11,599 nt of DNA. Origin: UKL13-2 sp044228625. Lineage in GTDB: Bacteria; Pseudomonadota; Gammaproteobacteria; Burkholderiales; Usitatibacteraceae. This document shows, piece after piece, positions 1 through 8,228 of this stretch. The DNA is taken from the NCBI GenBank assembly GCA_044228625.1, contig JBGAUM010000106.1, forward strand, positions 1 through 11,599, given 5' to 3'. The number at the start of each line of letters is the position of its first letter. Within the stretch, counting starts at the first letter, position 1. The notes under the pieces were generated by a model that was given only the letters and a program-made list of their open reading frames with translations, made no database searches and was not told the origin of the DNA. The position numbers were made by a program, and so were the translations under genes.

Positions 1-1433
1 AACGGCTCGTTCGTCACCGCAATGACCGGGGCGGATCCGGCCTTTGACTCCGGCTCTGCCAGCGCAATGTCCGCGATGCGCTCGGCATGCAGGTCGAGCA
101 TGCGGAACTCGTTCCACTTGTCGATCAGGTTGTTGACGCGGGATAGAAACACCAGTTTGAATCCCAGGAACGCATACAACATGCCGACCGAAAACTGCCC
201 GTCCATGACGATTTTGGCACCCAGCCAAATGACCAGCACGTTCTCCAACCCGAACACCAGGCTGTTGGAGGCGCGCTGCAGGATGCCGACGTTTTGCACC
301 CGAACGCTGGCGTTGATCTGCTCGACCACCAGATTCTGGTAGGCGGCCCGCCGCTCGTTCTCGCGCAAATTGAGCTTCAAGGCCATCATGCCGCGCAAGG
401 TCTCGATGAAATGCGTGCTGGCCTTGGCTTCGTGGGCCAGTTGCTCGTCAGTTGCATAGCGCTGCGGGTAATAGAAGTACCATCGCAGCATTGCGTAGGC
501 CAGCGCAGCCATGACGACCACGAGGGTCAGCTTGGCGGAATAGAACAACATCACCGCCAACGTGGCGATGACCATGATGCCGTCGATGAAGGTTTCGACG
601 AAATTCGTGGTCAGCGTCTTTTGAATGGCGTCCACGCTGCGGAACTTGGAGACGATGTCCCCGATGTTGCGTTTTTCAAACCAGCCCAGGGGCAGCCGCA
701 ACAGGTGCTGGAACAAGGTCGTCAGCAGCCGGAGATTGAAGTGCGTGGAAAGATAGACGCCCACCATCGCGCGCACGGCGCTCACCGCCACTTGAATCAG
801 GACAAGCGCGGCAAAAGCGATCCCGAGCACCGCAAGAAAGTCCATGTCCCGGCCGACCAGCACACGGTCCACCACCAATTGCAGGAAAAACGGCATGGCG
901 ATGGCAAAGACTTCCAAGGCCAGCGACAACACCACCAGTTGGAACACCGTGCCCCCCAACCCGCCGCCTGCGGAAAGCAGCTGCCAAGCGCTGACCTTTT
1001 CGCGCTCGTCCACCTGGCGGAAATTCTGGTTGGGCGTGAACTCCATCGCCACTCCGGTGTAGTGGCGTGAAGCCTCGGAAATGGCGAGCTTGCGTTTGCC
1101 GCGCCCCGGATCATGCACATAGATGTGCTTGCCCGAAACCCGGGTGAGCACCACGAAATGATTCATATCCCAATGCAAGACCGCGGGCAACTGCAGCTTT
1201 CCCAATCCTTCGAGGGGGGCTTGCACGCCTCGCGCCGCCAACCCCATCGACTCGGCCACCTGGGAGACATGCTTGAGCGTGACGCCCTTCAACGATGGCG
1301 ACAGGCGCATGCGCATTGCGGAGAGGTCGGTCAGGTGCCCGTGAAAGGACGCGATCATCGCAAGGCAGGCGATACCGCATTCCGGCGCCTCGCTTTGCAG
1401 GATCACAGGGACACTCCGTCCGAACAAGGCCAT
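1..1433 (-). CDS. Peptidase-C39 ABC transporter (type I / bacteriocin-type exporter), C-terminus off the window
   Basis: An inner-membrane exporter that cuts the leader from its substrate and moves it out with ATP. I translated 477 open codons from the ATG at 1433 to the left edge; the nucleotide-binding domain lies outside the window. Residues 1-130 are a C39 peptidase: Gln13, Cys19 in the motif QSEAPECGIAC, His92 in MNHFVVL and Asp108 in VHDPG form an intact site, unlike the inactive C39-like domain of HlyB-type exporters. Residues of about 160-440 are the ABC transmembrane domain, with several hydrophobic spans and the conserved PLGWFEKRNIGDIVSKF segment near 260. The start overlaps the stop of the HlyD gene by one base, so the two are almost certainly translationally coupled. 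Known for the family: substrates carry double-glycine leaders. Inferred: a CvaB-like processing exporter. The substrate is unknown. Confidence 0.93.
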   Translation of the reverse strand, partial: MALFGRSVPVILQSEAPECGIACLAMIASFHGHLTDLSAMRMRLSPSLKGVTLKHVSQVAESMGLAARGVQAPLEGLGKLQLPAVLHWDMNHFVVLTRVSGKHIYVHDPGRGKRKLAISEASRHYTGVAMEFTPNQNFRQVDEREKVSAWQLLSAGGGLGGTVFQLVVLSLALEVFAIAMPFFLQLVVDRVLVGRDMDFLAVLGIAFAALVLIQVAVSAVRAMVGVYLSTHFNLRLLTTLFQHLLRLPLGWFEKRNIGDIVSKFRSVDAIQKTLTTNFVETFIDGIMVIATLAVMLFYSAKLTLVVVMAALAYAMLRWYFYYPQRYATDEQLAHEAKASTHFIETLRGMMALKLNLRENERRAAYQNLVVEQINASVRVQNVGILQRASNSLVFGLENVLVIWLGAKIVMDGQFSVGMLYAFLGFKLVFLSRVNNLIDKWNEFRMLDLHAERIADIALAEPESKAGSAPVIAVTNEP

Positions 1434-2680
1434 CAGAGTCGTCCCTTCAACTGCAGCATGGGCTCAAACACCCACTCGAGGATGCTGCGTTTTTCGAGCA
1501 GGATATCCGCGTTGAACAGCATTCCGGGTCTGAGCGGGACTTCCTGGTCCAGCGCCCGGACGCTGTGCTGGTCCAGTTTGGCAATGATGCGATAGGCCGG
1601 TTCCTTCACCGCCAGCGGCCCCACCTTCTCGCCGGGCGCCCACACGGTTTGGCTGACCTCCGTGATCACGGCGCGGTATTGCCCGAAACGCTCGTAGGGA
1701 AACGCGTCGTATCGAAGGGTCAATTCCTTGCCCTTGGTAACGAATCCGATCGCCCGCGTGGGAACCAGCATTTCGGCCTGCAACTTGGCGCCGGAAGGCA
1801 GGATGGTAGCGAACGGGGTCTCGGCCGCCACCGATTGCCCCATGGATACCGCGATATTGGTCACCACGCCGGTCGCGGGCGCATTGATGACCGATTCGCG
1901 GCGCGCATCTTCCTGCGCAAGGTTCTGCTGCACCTCGCTGATCTGGCGTGCGACTTTTTCCGCTTCGTTGCGCGCCTTGAGGGCGACTGAGGGCTCTTCG
2001 CTGCGGGTTGTGGAGAGTTCGCGGTCCAGGGTCGCGCGCTGGCGCTTCAACGACTGCAGTTTCAACTCCTGGTCTGTGGCCTCATCCTGCTTTTGCCGCG
2101 CAACGATGTCCGAGACAAATTTCTCGGCTGCGAGTTGCTTGAAGCGCTGGGCCTGCTCCTGCGCCGAGGTCAGGCGTTGCTGCTGAAGCTTGATTTCGCC
2201 GTCGAGCTGCTTGATCTCGGTCTCCAGCGCAGCCACGCGCTTCTTGACCTGCTGAACCTGCTGTTCGGCAAGCTCCTGAAGTTGGGATTGCTCCTTGGCG
2301 AGGCTGACTTTGCGTTGCGACAGTTCGCCCGAAACGATGGCACTCGTCGAGGCCGACCCCACGGTGGATTTGTCCAAGGCCAGCCGAACCATCGGATCGC
2401 CCTGCTTCACCTCCTGCCCCTCCTTGACCAGGAGCTCGGCCACGCGGCCCGCTTCGGCGAAATTCACCCGCGCCGCGCCGGAATCGAGTTGGAGAAATCC
2501 TTCGACCCGCTCGCGCCGCGTGTACTGCCCCCAAACGGCGACCACGATCATCAGCGCGGCACATCCTGCCGCCAATGCAGTCAGGATCCAGAGCGGAAGC
2601 GGACGCGCGATGGTCGCCTCACCGAGAAACTTCTCGCGCTGCGCATCGATGGCTTCTTGCCGGAAGAGTTTTCGGGTCAC
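1433..2680 (-). CDS. HlyD-family periplasmic adaptor (membrane-fusion protein) of a type I secretion system
   Basis: Links the inner-membrane ABC exporter to an outer-membrane TolC-like channel. The 415-residue protein has a short cytoplasmic N-terminus, one membrane segment at about 29-50 and a periplasmic body. Half-lipoyl segments lie near 79-100 and 263-285. They flank a Gln/Lys/Glu-rich coiled coil at about 118-262. A beta-barrel region follows at about 300-395. The C-terminus (LRPGMLFNADILLEKRSILEWVF) fits the HlyD family signature. Length is normal for the family. The start is a GTG at 2680 with only a weak ribosome-binding site; no ATG lies nearby in frame, so the start is the least certain part. 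Its stop TGA overlaps the ATG of the C39 transporter. No outer-membrane channel gene is visible. Confidence 0.92.
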   Translation of the reverse strand: MTRKLFRQEAIDAQREKFLGEATIARPLPLWILTALAAGCAALMIVVAVWGQYTRRERVEGFLQLDSGAARVNFAEAGRVAELLVKEGQEVKQGDPMVRLALDKSTVGSASTSAIVSGELSQRKVSLAKEQSQLQELAEQQVQQVKKRVAALETEIKQLDGEIKLQQQRLTSAQEQAQRFKQLAAEKFVSDIVARQKQDEATDQELKLQSLKRQRATLDRELSTTRSEEPSVALKARNEAEKVARQISEVQQNLAQEDARRESVINAPATGVVTNIAVSMGQSVAAETPFATILPSGAKLQAEMLVPTRAIGFVTKGKELTLRYDAFPYERFGQYRAVITEVSQTVWAPGEKVGPLAVKEPAYRIIAKLDQHSVRALDQEVPLRPGMLFNADILLEKRSILEWVFEPMLQLKGRL

Positions 2681-2697
2681 GGAATCCGCAGGTTGGC

Positions 2698-2716
2698 GGC
2701 CCGAGGAATACGGGCC
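2698..2716. repeat. Small inverted repeat in the HlyD-gene leader
   Basis: Perfect 6-base arms GGCCCG (2716-2711) and CGGGCC (2703-2698) on the minus strand, with a 7-base loop. It ends 17 bases before the GTG start of the HlyD gene, so in mRNA it could hinder ribosome access. It could also be chance in GC-rich DNA. Confidence 0.3.
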
Positions 2717-2722
2717 ACGCGG

Positions 2723-2750
2723 ATTGTAACCGTGGCGTGCATATTTTCAG
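2723..2750 (-). promoter_or_regulatory. Candidate sigma-70 promoter for the exporter genes
   Basis: Minus-strand CTGAAA (2750-2745, 4 of 6 matches to TTGACA), a 16-base spacer, then TACAAT (2728-2723, 5 of 6 to TATAAT). It lies between the glmM stop and the HlyD start and would give a leader of about 37 bases. It is the only promoter-like pair I saw in this 90-base gap, and suggests the exporter has its own transcript. Confidence 0.4.
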
Positions 2751-2757
2751 CACGCCA
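2733..2757. repeat. Perfect 8-base inverted repeat, candidate operator or glmM 3' hairpin
   Basis: Arms TGGCGTGC and GCACGCCA are perfect complements around a 9-base AT-rich centre. The repeat starts 13 bases after the glmM stop and covers the -35 box of the candidate exporter promoter. No T-run follows on either strand, so it is not a classical intrinsic terminator. An operator, or a 3' mRNA-stabilising hairpin for glmM, fits better. Confidence 0.5.
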
Positions 2758-2770
2758 TACAGCGGAAAAT

Positions 2771-4123
2771 CTACGCAGCGGCTTCTTTGACCGTCGCAGC
2801 GACCCGCTGGGCGAGCTTCTTTACCAGCGGCGCATCCTTGCCTTCCACCATCACGCGGATCACCGGCTCGGTGCCCGAGGCCCGCAGCAGCACGCGGCCA
2901 TCGCCCTTTAAATCGGCTTCCGCCGCTTTCACGGCATTCTGGACGTCCGCATTGCCTGCAAAGTCGAACCGCTTGGCGGTGCGTACGTTTTCCAGCACCT
3001 GCGGGAACAGGGTCAGTTCCGAGGTGAACTCTCGAAGCGACTGGTTTGCGCGCCGGACCGCACCGAGCACCTGCAGTGCCGAAATGATGCCGTCGCCGGT
3101 GGTGTGCTTTTCCAGGCACAGGAGATGGCCCGAATTCTCGCCGCCCACCTCCCATTCTTTGTCCTTGAGCATTTCGAGGATGTAACGATCACCGACCTTG
3201 GCGCGTCCAAACGGAATGCCCATTTTGGCCAGCAGTTGTTCCAATGCGAAATTGGTCATCAGGGTGCCCGCAACGCCGCCGCGGAGCACCCCACGTGCAT
3301 GCCGGTCCTTCACCATGGCATACAGCAACTGGTCCCCGTCGAAAATCGTGCCATCGGCATCGCACATCAAGAGCCGGTCGGCATCGCCATCGACGGCGAT
3401 GCCGAAATCCGCGCGGTGCGTCTTGACGGCCGCACGCATGGCCGCCGGGTGCGTCGCGCCAACGTCGTCATTGATGTTGGTGCCGTCCGGCGTGTTGCCG
3501 ATGGCAATCACCTCCGCACCCAATTCGCGGAACACGTGCGGGGCGATGTCCCAGGCCGCGCCGTTGGCGCAATCAACGATCAGCCTCAACCCTTTCAAAT
3601 CCAGCTGGCGCGGGAAGGTGGACTTGCAGAACTCAATGTAGCGGCCCGCGGCGTCCTCAATGCGGCGGACCTTGCCCAAGTTGATGGACTGCAAGGTCGC
3701 CAGCGGCTTTTCCAGCAGTGCCTCGATGTCGGTCTCGACTTCATCGGGCAGCTTCAAACCGTCGGCGGAAAAGAACTTGATGCCGTTGTCGTCAAACGGA
3801 TTGTGGGACGCAGAAATCATCACGCCGGCGTTGAGGCGAAGTGCACGCGTGAGATACGCCACGCCCGGGGTCGGGATCGGCCCCGTCAGCAGCACGTCCA
3901 CGCCCGCTGCGGAGAGCCCGGCCTCAAGGGCGCTTTCGATCATGTATCCCGAGATGCGGGTGTCCTTGCCGATGATCACCGTGGGCCGCGCCCGACCATC
4001 AGCCTTTTCTTGTGCCAATACGCATCCGGCGGCGTATCCCAGTTTCAGCACGAATTCCGGCGTGATGGGGGCCTCGCCCACTTTTCCCCGAACGCCATCA
4101 GTCCCAAAATATTTGCGGCTCAC
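2771..4123 (-). CDS. glmM: Phosphoglucosamine mutase
   Basis: Converts glucosamine-6-phosphate to glucosamine-1-phosphate in the cytoplasm, on the route to UDP-GlcNAc for peptidoglycan and LPS. The protein has 450 residues (E. coli 445) and matches the family end to end. It starts MSRKYFGTDGVRG, has the phospho-serine loop MISASHNP (Ser106), the metal-binding DGDADR at 245-250, and the phosphate-binding RASGTEPVIRV near 414-424. I chose GTG at 4123 over GTG at 4129: the GGGAG ribosome-binding site then sits at a normal distance, and the N-terminus lines up with E. coli. It follows folP after 83 bases on the same strand, as in E. coli ftsH-folP-glmM. The gap holds one copy of a short repeat. 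Confidence 0.97.
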   Translation of the reverse strand: MSRKYFGTDGVRGKVGEAPITPEFVLKLGYAAGCVLAQEKADGRARPTVIIGKDTRISGYMIESALEAGLSAAGVDVLLTGPIPTPGVAYLTRALRLNAGVMISASHNPFDDNGIKFFSADGLKLPDEVETDIEALLEKPLATLQSINLGKVRRIEDAAGRYIEFCKSTFPRQLDLKGLRLIVDCANGAAWDIAPHVFRELGAEVIAIGNTPDGTNINDDVGATHPAAMRAAVKTHRADFGIAVDGDADRLLMCDADGTIFDGDQLLYAMVKDRHARGVLRGGVAGTLMTNFALEQLLAKMGIPFGRAKVGDRYILEMLKDKEWEVGGENSGHLLCLEKHTTGDGIISALQVLGAVRRANQSLREFTSELTLFPQVLENVRTAKRFDFAGNADVQNAVKAAEADLKGDGRVLLRASGTEPVIRVMVEGKDAPLVKKLAQRVAATVKEAAA

Positions 4124-4185
4124 CGTCACTCTCCCGTGATTCGATTCACAAACTCATTGTCCCGCAAGGCTTTCGAGGCTCTTTT

Positions 4186-4210
4186 GCCCGAAACGCCGCA
4201 CCAGTGCTAG
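4186..4210 (-). repeat. Copy A of a short intergenic element (folP-glmM gap)
   Basis: A 25-base stretch beginning CTAG at 4210 that matches 21 of 25 bases, without gaps, at 9153-9129 on the same strand. The TAG of folP is part of it. Next to it a stem can form: TTTCGGGC (4193-4186) with GCC-T-CGAAA (4179-4171), six-base loop, one bulged T. The other copy has a hairpin with a six-base loop at the same place. Confidence 0.4.
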
Positions 4211-5040
4211 GGCTTGGCAACTCTCATCGTCGCCCGCAGCACCTTCAGTGCATCCACGGTCTCTGCCACATCATGCACCCGCAGGATTCTCGCACCGTTT
4301 TGCACCGCGATGAGATGCGCGGCGATCGACCCGGCAAGTCGTCCGTTTGCCTCCCGGCCGGTGATCGCGCCAATCGTCGACTTGCGGGACAACCCGGCCA
4401 GAACGGGATACCCGAGCCTACCAAGCGACGAGAGTTCAGCAAGCAGCGTCAGGTTGTGATCGATGGATTTTCCGAAGCCAAAGCCGGGGTCCACGACAAT
4501 TCGCGTCGCCTTGACGCCCGCCTTGATGGCGGCCAGGGCACGCTCGCCCAGGAAGGTCCCGACCTCCAGCGTCACGTTTTCATACGAAGGGGCCGCTTGC
4601 ATGGTGCGCGGTGTGCCCTGCATGTGCATGAGGCAGGCGGCCACATCTGCGGAGGCTACTTCGTCGATCGCACCCGGCTCACGCAATGCATTCACGTCAT
4701 TGATCATGGCCGCGCCGGCGCGAATCGCCTCGCGCATGACTGCCGGCTTTTGGGTATCCACCGACACCGGCACGCCATCATCGCGCAGCGCCTCAACCAC
4801 CGGAATGACGCGATCCAGTTCCTCCTCGACGCTGACATCGGCTGCTCCGGAGCGGGTGGATTCTCCGCCAATGTCGAGAATGGCCGCACCTTCTGCCGCC
4901 AGCTGGCGCGCATGCGCCACAGCCGCGTCGCGCGCCAAGAATTTGCCACCATCCGAAAACGAATCCGGGGTGACATTGACAATGCCCATCACGACGGCAT
5001 CGTCCAGGTTGATTCGATAGTGGGCTGCGTGAAGGATCAT
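4207..5040 (-). CDS. folP: Dihydropteroate synthase
   Basis: Joins 6-hydroxymethyl-dihydropterin pyrophosphate and p-aminobenzoate to make dihydropteroate for folate; it is the sulfonamide target. It has 277 residues, close to E. coli's 282. Motifs in order: MGIVNVTPDSFSDGG at 18-32, DIGGESTR at 56-63, SVDTQKP at 93-99, INDVNAL at 113-119, LMHMQGTPRTMQ at 137-148, DPGFGFGK at 184-191, LSRKS at 217-221, RVHDV at 254-258. I took the ATG at 5040: residues before it are low-complexity Arg-rich sequence from the ftsH tail in another frame. That ATG has no clear ribosome-binding site and lies only nine bases beyond the T-tract of a terminator. Odd: the usual STRPG loop reads STRSG, with Ser at position 64 in E. 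coli numbering. Confidence 0.96.
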   Translation of the reverse strand: MILHAAHYRINLDDAVVMGIVNVTPDSFSDGGKFLARDAAVAHARQLAAEGAAILDIGGESTRSGAADVSVEEELDRVIPVVEALRDDGVPVSVDTQKPAVMREAIRAGAAMINDVNALREPGAIDEVASADVAACLMHMQGTPRTMQAAPSYENVTLEVGTFLGERALAAIKAGVKATRIVVDPGFGFGKSIDHNLTLLAELSSLGRLGYPVLAGLSRKSTIGAITGREANGRLAGSIAAHLIAVQNGARILRVHDVAETVDALKVLRATMRVAKP

Positions 5041-5049
5041 CGGAGATAC

Positions 5050-5078
5050 AAAAAACAAAGGGCGGCCATGCCGCCCTT
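5050..5078 (-). terminator. Intrinsic terminator after ftsH
   Basis: On the minus strand a perfect 9-base stem, AAGGGCGGC (5078-5070) and GCCGCCCTT (5066-5058), with a three-base loop, followed by T-G-TTTTTT. It begins 17 bases after the ftsH stop. It ends just before folP, so folP and glmM depend on readthrough or on a promoter I cannot see. Confidence 0.88.
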
Positions 5079-5095
5079 CGGGTGAGACTCTGACA

Positions 5096-7006
<1,911 letters not shown>

Positions 7007-7035
7007 AGACAACTTTCCAAAGTGAGCCCCCAGCC

Positions 7036-7061
7036 ATGGGGCGGAAAAAAGAGCGTTGATG
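7036..7061 (-). promoter_or_regulatory. Candidate sigma-32 (heat-shock) promoter for ftsH
   Basis: Minus-strand CATCAA (7061-7056, 4 of 6 to CTTGAA), a 14-base spacer and a full CCCCAT (7041-7036), matching the sigma-32 consensus spacing. It would start transcription about 23 bases before the ftsH GTG. E. coli ftsH is known to be heat-inducible through sigma-32. The weak -35 keeps this tentative. Confidence 0.35.
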
Positions 7062-7098
7062 CTACCGGAAACGCAGAATTCGCGTCAGCGGAATCACC

Positions 7099-7734
7099 CT
7101 AGGCGTTTTTCAGGTCCCTGCCCAGCAAATAGGCCTCCCGGCTTTCATCCCGGGAGGCATCCGGTTTCTTGGCGGAGACCGATTTGAACTTGGCGCGCAA
7201 TTCCTTCACGTAGGCCTCGAATCCGACGCCTTGAAATACCTTGACCAGAAAAACTCCGTTCGGTTTCAGGAAGTTGACCGCAAAATCGGCCGCCAACTCT
7301 GCCAATTCATACAAGTTGGCCTGATCCGTATACGTCACCCCGGTGAGATTGGGGGCCATATCGGAAATCACAAGGTCCACCTTGGCCTTTTCGCCCCCAA
7401 TGGCGTCGATGACCGCCTGCAGGCCTTCATCCTTGGAAAAGTCGCCCTTGATGAAGTGCACCCCTGGCACCGGAACCATGTCCAGAAGGTCGATGGCGAC
7501 GACTTTTCCGCGCGACCCAACCTTTTTCATTGCCCATTGCGACCAGCCTCCCGGTGCGGATCCCAAGTCGATGACCGTCATGCCCGGCTTCAACAGCCGT
7601 TCCGTAGCGTCGATTTCCGACAATTTGTAGACCGCGCGCGAGCGAAATCCCTCATCCTTTGATTTCTTGACGAAAGGGTCGGACAAGTGGCGTTTGACCC
7701 AATCGCGGCTGTTTTTGGGGCGGGCGTTGGCCAT
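7099..7734 (-). CDS. rlmE: 23S rRNA (uridine-2552-2'-O)-methyltransferase RlmE (FtsJ/RrmJ)
   Basis: Methylates the 2'-hydroxyl of U2552 in the ribosomal A-loop on the 50S subunit, using S-adenosylmethionine. The 211 residues match E. coli RlmE (209) throughout. The SAM site DLGSAPGGWSQ lies at 56-66, and the Lys-Asp-Lys-Glu catalytic set is present as Lys37, Asp125 (SDMAPN), Lys165 (LVKVFQG) and Glu200 (SREAYLLG). The start is ATG at 7734, which gives the usual family length; no strong ribosome-binding site precedes it. It is divergent from yhbY with 26 bases between starts and lies 92 bases before ftsH. E. coli has the same arrangement, where rlmE and ftsH form a heat-shock operon. Confidence 0.96.
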   Translation of the reverse strand: MANARPKNSRDWVKRHLSDPFVKKSKDEGFRSRAVYKLSEIDATERLLKPGMTVIDLGSAPGGWSQWAMKKVGSRGKVVAIDLLDMVPVPGVHFIKGDFSKDEGLQAVIDAIGGEKAKVDLVISDMAPNLTGVTYTDQANLYELAELAADFAVNFLKPNGVFLVKVFQGVGFEAYVKELRAKFKSVSAKKPDASRDESREAYLLGRDLKNA

Positions 7735-7754
7735 GGGGGCAGCAAACCTATAAT
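7727..7754 (+). promoter_or_regulatory. Candidate sigma-70 promoter giving a leaderless yhbY transcript
   Basis: A perfect TATAAT at 7749-7754 is preceded by TTGGCC at 7727-7732 (4 of 6 to TTGACA) with a 16-base spacer. Seven bases after the last T is 7761, the A of the yhbY ATG. The -35 overlaps the first codons of rlmE on the other strand. No ribosome-binding site lies before the ATG, as expected for a leaderless message. Confidence 0.55.
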
Positions 7755-7760
7755 GCGGGC

Positions 7761-8174
7761 ATGAAGATCACATTATCTCCCAGCGAGCGCCGTGCCTTGC
7801 GCGCCCGCGCCCACGCTTTGGTGCCGGTGGTCATGATCGGCGACCAAGGATTGACCAGTGCTGTCATCCGCGAAGCCGATCGCAGCCTCAAGGCCCACGA
7901 ATTGATCAAGATCCGGGCGGCAGGTGAGCGCGAGGACCGCGATCAATGGCTGGAAGAGTTGGCCAATGCCCTCAACGCCGCACCGGTCCAGCATATCGGA
8001 AAGATTCTGGTGCTTTGGCGAGAGAACCCGGAACTGGCCAAGGCGCGCGCCAAAGCCCTGCAACCCCAGCCCAAGAGAAAAACTCCGCGCTTGACGCGTC
8101 AGCAGGAAGAAGCGATGGCATCAGGAAAAGGCCAGCCAAGAACCACCAAGCGAAGAGCGCGCTCAACCAAGTAG
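7761..8174 (+). CDS. yhbY: YhbY-family ribosome-associated RNA-binding protein (CRM domain)
   Basis: A small RNA-binding protein linked in E. coli to pre-50S ribosomal particles. The 137-residue product has one CRM domain at about 1-90, with the loop IGDQGLT at 26-32 (GxxG at 27-30) and the following AVIREADRSLKAHELIKIR helix-strand pair typical of YhbY. E. coli YhbY is about 97 residues; here an extra Lys/Arg-rich tail of about 45 residues follows, probably disordered and RNA-binding. It is divergent from rlmE and convergent with the SDR gene. The start is the ATG at 7761, which lacks a Shine-Dalgarno sequence. The exact role in 50S assembly is not settled. Confidence 0.94.
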   Translation: MKITLSPSERRALRARAHALVPVVMIGDQGLTSAVIREADRSLKAHELIKIRAAGEREDRDQWLEELANALNAAPVQHIGKILVLWRENPELAKARAKALQPQPKRKTPRLTRQQEEAMASGKGQPRTTKRRARSTK

Positions 8175-8194
8175 CGGAGTACTTTCGCCGCGTT

Positions 8195-8228
8195 GGCGTG
8201 CAACACTAGGGCACTGGTGTTAAACGCC
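8195..8228. terminator. Hairpin between convergent yhbY and the SDR gene, possible two-way terminator
   Basis: GGCGTGCAACAC (8195-8206) pairs with GTGTTAAACGCC (8217-8228) at 10 of 12 positions. The stem can extend by three pairs (one G-U) to a GGCA tetraloop. It contains the SDR stop codon and begins 20 bases after the yhbY stop. No T-run follows on either strand, so termination efficiency is doubtful. Confidence 0.4.

Noticed and set aside
4134..4147. Near-palindrome GTGATTCGATTCAC before glmM
   Set aside because: Two of the 14 positions break the symmetry and it matches no binding site I can name; probably chance.
3104..4210. Long plus-strand open frame (368 codons) opposite glmM
   Set aside because: The minus strand encodes a complete GlmM with all motifs; the plus frame is the GC-rich shadow, rich in Arg/His and with no recognisable domain.
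4204..5085. Plus-strand open frame opposite folP, and similar ones opposite the C39 transporter, HlyD, ftsH and carB genes
   Set aside because: All mirror well-supported minus-strand genes and show no motifs of their own.
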